Of a stretch of DNA of 8,974 nt, positions 1 through 5,269 are shown one piece after another (the first letter of the stretch is position 1; every line of letters begins with the position of its first letter). Origin of the DNA: an uncultured Lachnospiraceae bacterium. GTDB lineage: Bacteria; Bacillota_A; Clostridia; Lachnospirales; Lachnospiraceae. The DNA is taken from contig CAMMZE010000025.1 of assembly GCA_946529195.1 (NCBI GenBank), positions 1 to 8,974 of the forward strand. Direction: 5' to 3'. Made by a program: the position numbers and the translations under genes. The notes under the pieces were generated by a model. It saw only the letters and a list, made by a program, of their open reading frames with translations, did not search any database and had not been told where the DNA came from.

Positions 1-128
1 AGATTCCCCGGATCCGCAAAGAGCAGAGGATCCTCAGGGCGATTTCCGATCATCCTGACGTCCGGGTCACAGCAGCTGAAGCCTGCGTGCTGCCCTGGGT
101 CATGCAGAGCCAGCAGACAAGCAGGTAA
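1..128. other. Unassigned 5' edge; possible end of an unidentified coding frame
   Basis: No recognisable gene can be assigned here. The frame beginning at base 3 is open for 41 codons to a TAA at 126-128, but its translation (it contains RAISDHPDVRVTAAE) does not match the conserved end of an amino acid ABC permease, which would be the expected upstream neighbour. This frame is the same one in which the ABC ATPase continues after the stop. The stretch may therefore be the tail of an unrelated gene, a rearranged junction, or the damaged 5' part of the ATPase gene. No promoter or hairpin was evident. Confidence 0.25.
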
Positions 129-182
129 GAGGGATTATGCGGGAAAAGTTTTGGCAAGCTGGAGGTATTAAAGGATATCTCA

Positions 183-842
183 GTGGATATCACCCCGGGC
201 GAGGTGGTCGTAGTCATTGGTCCTTCCGGATCCGGAAAGTCGACTTTCCTGCGCTGCCTGAACCGTCTGGAAGAGATTACAGGCGGCACGGTTATTGTTG
301 ACGGATTTGATATCACGGACAAAAGCACAGATATCAACAAGGTGCGTGAGAATATCGGCATGGTATTTCAGCACTTCAATCTGTTTGGCAATATGGATGT
401 CCTGCGCAATCTGATGCTGGCCCCGGTAGACCTGAAGAAGGCTTCGAAAGAAGAGGCTGAGAAGAAAGCCATGGAAATGCTGAGCAGAGTCGGGCTGGAG
501 GACAAGAAGCACGCTTATCCGGACCAGCTGTCCGGCGGTCAGAAACAGCGTGTTGCCATTGCCAGAGCCCTCTGCATGAATCCGGACATCATGCTTTTTG
601 ATGAGCCGACTTCTGCATTGGATCCTGAGAGGGTTGGCGAGGTTCTGGCTGTTATGAAGCAGCTGGCAGCTGACGGTATGACCATGGTAATTGTGACCCA
701 CGAGATGGGATTTGCCAGAGAGGTTGCTGACCGCGTGCTCTTTATGGACAACGGTTATATCATTGAGGAAGGAAGACCTTCCGATGTCTTTGACCATCCG
801 CAGCAGGCCAGAACCATCGATTTCCTCAGCAAAGTTTTGTAA
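183..842 (+). CDS. Polar amino acid ABC transporter ATP-binding protein (GlnQ/HisP type), 5' end uncertain
   Basis: This is the cytoplasmic ATPase of an amino acid importer; it would couple ATP hydrolysis to permease partners that are not in the window. From the GTG at 183 (219 aa) it shows Walker A GPSGSGKS (13-20), Q-loop Q63, signature LSGGQ (116-120), Walker B IMLFDEP (136-142, catalytic E141), D-loop SALD (144-147) and switch H173. The pattern, including [11 protein letters not shown] and [15 protein letters not shown], is typical of the polar amino acid family; the exact substrate cannot be told. Family members are about 240-250 aa. The frame upstream of GTG still reads like the family ([14 protein letters not shown], from about 141) and holds the aromatic A-loop residue, so GTG 183 is probably not the ancestral start. 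However, TAA at 126-128 blocks that frame and no ATG/GTG/TTG lies between. See the finding on this N-terminus. Confidence 0.9.
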   Translation: MDITPGEVVVVIGPSGSGKSTFLRCLNRLEEITGGTVIVDGFDITDKSTDINKVRENIGMVFQHFNLFGNMDVLRNLMLAPVDLKKASKEEAEKKAMEMLSRVGLEDKKHAYPDQLSGGQKQRVAIARALCMNPDIMLFDEPTSALDPERVGEVLAVMKQLAADGMTMVIVTHEMGFAREVADRVLFMDNGYIIEEGRPSDVFDHPQQARTIDFLSKVL

Positions 843-864
843 GAAAACAAAGCGGATTTGTATT

Positions 865-898
865 ACCTGCAGTTCCTTTGGGGAGCTGCAGGTTTTTT
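865..898 (+). terminator. Intrinsic terminator of the ABC transporter unit
   Basis: An 8-bp perfect stem, acctgcag (865-872) with ctgcaggt (886-893), is continued inward by TTCC/GGGA around a short loop and followed by six T (893-898). It starts 22 nt after the ATPase stop codon and closes that operon. Confidence 0.9.
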
Positions 899-916
899 GA
901 TGGAATAAGGACATGA

Positions 917-945
917 TTGCCAGCAGCAGGGATTATATGTATAAT
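917..945 (+). promoter_or_regulatory. Sigma-A-type promoter of the surface-protein gene
   Basis: The -35 TTGCCA (917-922) and a perfect -10 TATAAT (940-945) are separated by 17 bp. Transcription would begin near 952, giving a leader of about 38 nt. The Shine-Dalgarno sequence is weak (aggga 981-985) and lies only 4 nt before the ATG. Confidence 0.75.
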
Positions 946-989
946 GATTTTGAGGGAAACAAGTGTAAATACATAACGATAGGGAATAT

Positions 990-3128
990 ATGAGAAGAAG
1001 ATTATTATTGGTAAGTATTCTGCTGGCTGCGGCCTTATGGCTGCCCGGACAGCTGGGACAGGCATCTGCAGCTGTACTTGAAGGAGCACAGATCGCGGTA
1101 ACAGAGATTCCGGAAAGCGGGCTGACAGTGTCAGAAGATCTGCCGGAGGAAGAACTTACTTTTTCTGACGAGGAGGATCCGGAAGGCCTGTTTGCGGCTT
1201 ATGCAGAGGATAAGCTGTATGAGGGCATCCGTCAGCAGGCCATCCTGATGAAAAAGACTTCCGGCAGTTATCTGTCAGGTCAGAATGCTTCTATCTACCA
1301 GTCCTTGAAAAAACAGATCCGGATGGTGGCAGACGGACAGCTGCAGAGCACAAAGCTTGAGGTCTCTCTGGAAGAACTGGGCGTGGCGGATCTGGCCTGC
1401 ACGGCGCAGGAACTGGGCGTGGAAGCTGTTGTGGTGAATGATAAAATCGTCGCTGAAGCCAGGGACCTTTTTGTTTCAAGGTTTTTAAATTATAAGATAT
1501 CCCTGGTCATGAGCAGTCTTCTGGCAGATTGCCCCTATGATCTGTACTGGTTTGACAAGACACGGGGGCTCCGGTCCGGCGGGATCAAGGTTTCAGCCAA
1601 ATGGGCAACGGTCGACGGGGAAGACCAGTATGTGCTCACTTTTAGTAATCCTCTGACAGTTTCTTTTACCGTCGCTGATGAATTTGCAGCAGATACCTAC
1701 CAGGTGGATCCTGCATCCGGACAGACGGTTGCTCTGGCAGCAGAAAATGCTTCCGCAATCGTTGCAGAGTGTGAAGATTTTACGGATTATGAAAAGCTGG
1801 ACAGCTACAGGGCGCGGATCTGTCAGGAGACATCTTATAATTTTGATGCGGCAGAGCAGACGGATCTGACATACGGCAATCCCTGGCAGCTGCTCTGGGT
1901 ATTTGACGGGGATCCTGCAACGACGGTCGTCTGTGAGGGCTATGCAAAGGCATTTCAGTACCTGTGTGACCTGAGCAGTTTCCAGAGCAGCCAGACAGGC
2001 AGTATTCTGGTGTTCGGGCAAATGGGAGCAGGCCATATGTGGAATGTCGTCACCATGCCGGATGGTTTTAATTATCTGGTCGATGTCACCAACTGCGATA
2101 CCGGCATGGCAGGGGCTGACAGGGGCCTTTTCCTTGCAGGCAGCGGGGACGGCAGCGTGCAGGACGGATACACGGTCCGCTGCGGGAACCGGTCTTTTTT
2201 CTACCAGTATTCGAATGGTACAAAGGACATTTTTAGCGAGGATGATCTGACATTGGCACCTGCCTCCTATGAGGAGATGCACTATGTACCGGTCAGCAGC
2301 ATTTTGCTGGACCGGGAGGAGGCGCAGATGCCCACATCCCTGACGACCACAGATGCGGACCGTACTCTGCTGCAGGCCAGCACTCTGCAGCTGACGGCCC
2401 AGGTCCTGCCGGAAGATGCCCCGAACCGGGAACTGGTCTGGTCCAGCTCAGCCCCGGGTGTAGCTTCGGTGGATGATGCGGGCCTGGTAACTGCCTGGAC
2501 CTGCGGGACGGCTGTGATTACGGCCCGGACAACAGACGGCAGCCAGAGTGCTTCGTGCACCATCCGGACCCTTTATAATGATGTCACAGACAGCAGCAGA
2601 TACTGGTATGACCCGGTTTACTGGGCAGCAGGAGAGAACATTACCAAGGGCTATGGGAATGTTTATTTCGGGCCGGAGGAAACATGCAGCAGGGAGCAGC
2701 TGATCACATTTCTCTGGCGGATGATGGGGTCTCCGGATCCCGGAGCCTCAGTGAAAAACACTTTTTCTGATGTAAAGAGTGGTCAGTATTATTATAAAGC
2801 GGTTCTCTGGGCAAAGGAAAAAGGAATCACGAACGGCTATTCTTCCGGACCTTATCAGGGAATGTTCGGCGTGGGTCTTCCTGTTTCCCGCGAGGATACC
2901 GTAACGTTCCTTTACCGGGCAGCCGGGAAACCCTCCTATGCAGGCGAGAGCTCCTTTACAGATGTCTCAAAAGGCAAATATTATTACAAAGCAATCATGT
3001 GGGCGGCGGAAAAGGGAATCACCAAAGGCTACAGCAGCGGACCCTACAAGGGCATGTTTGGCGTGGGACTGGATGTACTGCGTAAAGATATCATGACCTT
3101 TATGTACCGGTACAGCAAGAGCAGCTGA
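990..3128 (+). CDS. Secreted transglutaminase-like protein with Big_2 and SLH-like repeats
   Basis: A 712-aa exported protein, probably held at the cell wall. Residues 1-27 form a signal peptide (MRRR, hydrophobic core, cleavage near ASA|AV). Residues 30-290 are not recognised. Around 300-370 is a transglutaminase/cysteine-protease-like core: Cys315 in VVCEGYAKAF, His349 in GHMWNVV and Asp365 in YLVDVTNCD form the expected catalytic triad, so the domain looks active. Residues about 433-526 resemble a Big_2 Ig-like domain (VLPEDAPNRELVWSSS, GTAVITA). Three SLH-like repeats follow at about 531-582, 592-646 and 656-710; the last two are very alike (YYYKA..WA.EKGIT.GYSSGPY.GMFGVGL). The gene has its own promoter and stands alone. 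ATG 990 is chosen because the signal peptide follows directly. Substrate is unknown: such domains may cleave or crosslink peptides or glycopeptides in the wall. Confidence 0.88.
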   Translation: MRRRLLLVSILLAAALWLPGQLGQASAAVLEGAQIAVTEIPESGLTVSEDLPEEELTFSDEEDPEGLFAAYAEDKLYEGIRQQAILMKKTSGSYLSGQNASIYQSLKKQIRMVADGQLQSTKLEVSLEELGVADLACTAQELGVEAVVVNDKIVAEARDLFVSRFLNYKISLVMSSLLADCPYDLYWFDKTRGLRSGGIKVSAKWATVDGEDQYVLTFSNPLTVSFTVADEFAADTYQVDPASGQTVALAAENASAIVAECEDFTDYEKLDSYRARICQETSYNFDAAEQTDLTYGNPWQLLWVFDGDPATTVVCEGYAKAFQYLCDLSSFQSSQTGSILVFGQMGAGHMWNVVTMPDGFNYLVDVTNCDTGMAGADRGLFLAGSGDGSVQDGYTVRCGNRSFFYQYSNGTKDIFSEDDLTLAPASYEEMHYVPVSSILLDREEAQMPTSLTTTDADRTLLQASTLQLTAQVLPEDAPNRELVWSSSAPGVASVDDAGLVTAWTCGTAVITARTTDGSQSASCTIRTLYNDVTDSSRYWYDPVYWAAGENITKGYGNVYFGPEETCSREQLITFLWRMMGSPDPGASVKNTFSDVKSGQYYYKAVLWAKEKGITNGYSSGPYQGMFGVGLPVSREDTVTFLYRAAGKPSYAGESSFTDVSKGKYYYKAIMWAAEKGITKGYSSGPYKGMFGVGLDVLRKDIMTFMYRYSKSS
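2763..3119 (+). repeat. Two near-identical SLH-like repeats inside the surface-protein gene
   Basis: Protein repeats at residues 592-646 (2763-2927) and 656-710 (2955-3119) recur with a 64-residue (192-nt) period. Both contain YYYKA, EKGIT, GYSSGPY and GMFGVGL at matching positions. The more diverged first unit (residues 531-582, DSSRYWYDPVYWAAGENITKGYG) completes the usual set of three. This variant has GMFGVGL where canonical SLH has a FRPN-like stretch. It likely mediates wall polymer binding, as SLH triplets do. Confidence 0.75.
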
Positions 3129-3168
3129 CAGTTTATAGTTTCTTTAGGATCTTTTTATCCCCCCGTAA

Positions 3169-3196
3169 TTGACTGTTTTTCAGAAGGTGCTACAAT
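3169..3196 (+). promoter_or_regulatory. Promoter of the manganese riboswitch transcript
   Basis: The -35 TTGACT (3169-3174) is followed after 16 bp by the -10 TACAAT (3191-3196), preceded by TGC (extended -10). The predicted start near 3203 coincides with the first paired base of the riboswitch P1 helix, which supports the call. A run of six C (3159-3164), flanked by TTA and TAA, lies immediately upstream of the -35. Confidence 0.8.
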
Positions 3197-3203
3197 AAGA
3201 TCC

Positions 3204-3303
3204 ATAAAAGGGAGTAGCAAAACGGCAGTGAATGCCGGACTTGAAACCGTCAGTACGATGCGGCCGACCGCATCCGTATCAAGTGAAATTGCAAGACTTT
3301 TAT
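3204..3303 (+). ncRNA. yybP-ykoY family manganese riboswitch (aptamer)
   Basis: The conserved features of the Mn2+-sensing yybP-ykoY family are visible. P1 is ATAAAAG (3204-3210) with CTTTTAT (3297-3303). The 5' box GGGAGTAGC (3210-3218) and 3' box GCAAGAC (3291-3297) are present. A side hairpin is CGGCA/TGCCG (3223-3227/3233-3237). The long arm ACTTGA/TCAAGT (3239-3244/3279-3284) contains the asymmetric loop with CCGTCAGTACG (3247-3257), the Mn2+-binding loop in known structures, capped by GATGCGG/CCGCATC (3257-3263/3268-3274). The family binds Mn2+ between the 5' box region and the CGTCA loop and usually activates Mn efflux or metallation genes. Here the next gene is a 72-aa membrane protein. 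Confidence 0.87.
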
Positions 3304-3336
3304 CATGGCTTTGGCCATGGTAAAAGTCTTTTTTTT
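3295..3336 (+). terminator. Riboswitch expression platform: intrinsic terminator sharing the P1 3' strand
   Basis: GACTTTTATCATGGC (3295-3309) pairs with GCCATGGTAAAAGTC (3314-3328), 15 bp with one G-U, loop TTTG, followed by eight T (3329-3336). Bases 3297-3303 of the 5' arm are also the 3' strand of aptamer P1, so the two structures exclude each other. Ligand binding should stabilise P1, prevent the terminator and turn transcription ON, as in other transcriptional Mn2+ riboswitches. Confidence 0.9.
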
Positions 3337-3394
3337 ATAGATCATCATTTGCAGAGATTTATTTTTGAGTTTGCTGATACAGGAGGAAAGAGAA

Positions 3395-3613
3395 ATGTTA
3401 ACACTGCTTGTTATGATTATTTTGTTTGTTTTTATTGTAAAGATCGGCCTTCGCCTTGCCTGGGGCACGGCAAAATTCATTTTCGGACTGGGCCTGTTCT
3501 GGCTTTGTCCCCTGCTCTTTGTGCTGGTCGTTTTGCTGGGAGGATTCAGCTCATTGTGGCTGCCGATCCTGATCGTGGGACTCCTTTTCGGAGGCGCCTT
3601 CAGCAGGGCGTAA
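3395..3613 (+). CDS. Small hydrophobic membrane protein under Mn riboswitch control (72 aa)
   Basis: Function is not recognised. The 72-residue protein is almost wholly hydrophobic: segments at about 1-15, 26-49 and 52-68 are separated by short loops containing K16, R20, K27 and the SS/P turns, giving two or three membrane passes. There is one Cys (38) and no Asp, Glu or His, so no obvious metal-ligand set. ATG 3395 is chosen over the in-frame TTG at 3365 because AGGAGG (3381-3386) lies 8 nt upstream. It is the only gene between the riboswitch terminator and the next promoter, so it is probably the direct target of manganese control. Known targets of this riboswitch (MntP, TerC, UPF0016 proteins, P-type ATPases) are larger and unlike it. 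It may be a membrane chaperone, regulator or small transporter subunit; this is open. Confidence 0.85.
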   Translation: MLTLLVMIILFVFIVKIGLRLAWGTAKFIFGLGLFWLCPLLFVLVVLLGGFSSLWLPILIVGLLFGGAFSRA

Positions 3614-3634
3614 AATGGTCCGAAAGCTAACCGG

Positions 3635-3665
3635 GGGGAGAGGTTTTTCGTTGACTTCTCTCCCC
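3635..3665 (+). repeat. Inverted repeat GGGGAGAG/CTCTCCCC spanning the -35 region
   Basis: GGGGAGAG (3635-3642) and CTCTCCCC (3658-3665) are perfect 8-bp inverted arms with a 15-nt loop. Only TTT follows, so it is at best a weak terminator for the small membrane protein gene. The 3' arm lies in the promoter spacer, and the -35 lies in the loop, so it could be an operator instead. Confidence 0.5.
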
Positions 3666-3679
3666 TTTGGCGGTAAAAT
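3651..3679 (+). promoter_or_regulatory. Promoter of the csoR-like/arsA operon
   Basis: The -35 TTGACT (3651-3656) and -10 TAAAAT (3674-3679) have an optimal 17-bp spacer. Transcription would start near 3686, leaving a leader of about 89 nt before GTG 3775. A run of six G (3633-3638) lies 12 nt upstream of the -35; on the minus strand this reads CCCCCCGG. Confidence 0.7.
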
Positions 3680-3707
3680 ATTAATATAAGATAAGAACGG
3701 AAAAAGT

Positions 3708-3749
3708 GACTCCTGCCTGCAGCAAAAAGGCAAGAGTCCTTTGCTTTTT
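3708..3749 (+). terminator. Terminator-like hairpin in the operon leader (candidate attenuator)
   Basis: GACTC (3708-3712) pairs with GAGTC (3734-3738) and, after one unpaired base on each side, TGCCT (3714-3718) pairs with AGGCA (3728-3732). The tail is ctttgcttttt (3739-3749). It sits between the promoter and the first gene of its own operon, so it would stop most transcripts unless bypassed, or define a short RNA of about 60 nt. I see no competing anti-terminator or known aptamer. Confidence 0.6.
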
Positions 3750-3774
3750 ATGGGAAAGTTAGAGGTATATAACT

Positions 3775-4062
3775 GTGGGGGATTTTCGCTCCGAACTGCA
3801 TAAAAAGGATAATACCAGATCCATATTAAATCGCCTGGCCAAGGCCGGCGGACATCTGGAGTCGGTGCGCCGCATGGTCGAGGAAGGCAGAGACACAGCA
3901 GAGGTGCTGAATCAGCTGTCCGCTGTGCGTGCGGCTCTGGGAAGCACCGGCAAACTGATTTTTAAAGAAGAAATGGAAAAGGCGCTGGATGAAGCGGTCC
4001 GCACCGGTAATTACGAACGGGTAGAGCGGCTGAATGAGTCGATCAACAGGTTTATCAAATAA
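3775..4062 (+). CDS. CsoR/FrmR-family (DUF156) transcriptional repressor lacking metal ligands
   Basis: A 95-aa all-helical DNA-binding protein of the CsoR/RcnR/FrmR fold: NRLAKAGGHLESVRRMVEEG (19-38) matches the first helices and LNQLSAVRAALGSTGKLI (45-62) the second. Family members sense Cu, Ni/Co, formaldehyde or persulfide through a conserved Cys near residue 36-41, then a His and Cys in a motif like DHIEHC. Here these positions are Thr41 (in GRDTAEVL), Glu66 and Ala70 (in KEEMEKAL), and the protein has no cysteine at all. It probably still binds DNA but cannot sense by the usual chemistry. The start is GTG 3775 with AGAGG (3761-3765) 9 nt upstream. The stop is 10 nt before the first ATPase ATG, so it is co-transcribed and likely autoregulates the operon. 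Confidence 0.85.
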   Translation: MGDFRSELHKKDNTRSILNRLAKAGGHLESVRRMVEEGRDTAEVLNQLSAVRAALGSTGKLIFKEEMEKALDEAVRTGNYERVERLNESINRFIK

Positions 4063-4072
4063 GGACTATATG

Positions 4073-5269
4073 ATGAGCAGGATTATTATTTTTACAGGAA
4101 AAGGCGGCGTCGGCAAGACCATGGTCTCGACTGCGCATGCCGTGGCGTCCGCGGACGAAGGGAAAAAGACGCTGCTGGTGAGTACGGATATGGCCCATAA
4201 TCTTGGGGACATCCTGGGACAGAGAATCGGAAGCAGCGTAAAACATGTGAATGAACATCTTGACGCAGTCGAGCTGGATCCGGATCTGATTATGCGTCAT
4301 GATTTTCCGGATTTTATGAAATCCTATGAGGCGCTTCTTAAGTCAGCCGGCGTAGAGTCTGAGGAGCAGGATCAGTTTACTGTTATTCCCGGTATGGAGA
4401 ATCTTTTTTCTCTGATGAAGATCCGGCAGTTTTATGAGTCAGGCGAGTACGAGAGGATCATTGTGGACTGCGCGCCCAGCGGGGAGACCATCTCCATGTT
4501 AAAGCTTCCAGAACTGCTGGCCTGGTATTTTGAAAAGCTTTTCCCGGTCGGCAGGATGGCGATCCGCATCCTTTCTCCTTTCTCCAAGGTATTCATGAAG
4601 GTGGAGATGCCGGACCAGGAGGCTCTGAGCGATGTAGAGAAACTCTATAAGACCATGCTGGAGATCCAGGACCTGATCAAGGACAGCGAGGTGACGACGG
4701 TCCGCCTGGTCTGCACGCCGGAGAAGATGGTTGTTGATGAGACAAAGAGAAGCTTTATGTATCTCAATCTCTACCATTATCAGGTGGACGGCCTCTATAT
4801 CAACCGCGTGATCCCGGAACTGGAGGGGAACGCATTCATGTCCAAATGGCACCAGATCCAGGCCGGTTATATTGAAGAACTGGAGAGGGTATTTACCCAG
4901 ATCCCGATTACGAAGATCCCCTGGTATCCGGACGAAATCCGGGGCATGGATTCGGTAGAGCACTTTTGCCGGGAAAACTTCAGTCCTGAGACGATTGATG
5001 AGGCCTTTTCTGTCCGCGTCAGGACGGAAAATGAGGTATATGTTGATACAAGAGACGGATATAAACTGCGTCTGGCTTTGCCCTTTGCTCAGGCAGATGA
5101 GGTGGAGGTCTCCGGGATGGGGTCAGACCTGGAGGTTCATGTCGGATCCTATCACAGGACGATTCCCCTGCCAAACTCTCTCCGGAATAATACCATCCTG
5201 GGTTCAAAGTTTGAAAACGGATATCTGGAAGTAGAGTTTTTTGCTGACAAGGGAGGTGTCCGCCGATGA
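4073..5269 (+). CDS. ArsA/Get3-type ATPase with HSP20-like C-terminal domain (first copy)
   Basis: A 398-aa soluble P-loop ATPase of the ArsA/TRC40/Get3 (SIMIBI) class. Deviant Walker A with signature lysine GKGGVGKT (9-16); switch I STDMAHNLGD (37-46), where Asp39 matches the hydrolytic Asp of Get3; switch II DCAPSGETISML (132-143); adenine-pocket region VCTPEKM (213-219) and INRVIPE (243-249). Residues about 315-392 form the HSP20-like tail typical of bacterial ArsA-family proteins (LALPFAQADEVEVSG, YLEVEFF). No CxxC zinc motif and no ArsA-type cysteine triad are present; the three Cys (133, 214, 299) are scattered, so arsenite pumping is unlikely. ATG 4073 is preferred to 4070 (AAGGA 4061-4065, 7-nt gap); the upstream in-frame ATG at 4034 lies inside the csoR-like gene. 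Its stop overlaps the next start. The client is unknown. Confidence 0.88.
   Translation: MSRIIIFTGKGGVGKTMVSTAHAVASADEGKKTLLVSTDMAHNLGDILGQRIGSSVKHVNEHLDAVELDPDLIMRHDFPDFMKSYEALLKSAGVESEEQDQFTVIPGMENLFSLMKIRQFYESGEYERIIVDCAPSGETISMLKLPELLAWYFEKLFPVGRMAIRILSPFSKVFMKVEMPDQEALSDVEKLYKTMLEIQDLIKDSEVTTVRLVCTPEKMVVDETKRSFMYLNLYHYQVDGLYINRVIPELEGNAFMSKWHQIQAGYIEELERVFTQIPITKIPWYPDEIRGMDSVEHFCRENFSPETIDEAFSVRVRTENEVYVDTRDGYKLRLALPFAQADEVEVSGMGSDLEVHVGSYHRTIPLPNSLRNNTILGSKFENGYLEVEFFADKGGVRR

Noticed and set aside
1593..2282. Minus-strand frame of 229 codons opposite the surface-protein gene
   Set aside because: It is a shadow of the transglutaminase-like coding frame, with no promoter or ribosome binding site and no family resemblance.
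3232..3630. 132-codon + strand frame crossing the riboswitch
   Set aside because: It reads through the aptamer, the terminator and the small membrane protein gene in another frame. It has no ribosome binding site and no recognisable protein features.
4034..4072. N-terminal extension of the first ArsA-type ATPase
   Set aside because: It lies inside the end of the csoR-like gene, and the conserved protein begins with MSRIIIFTGKGG at 4073.
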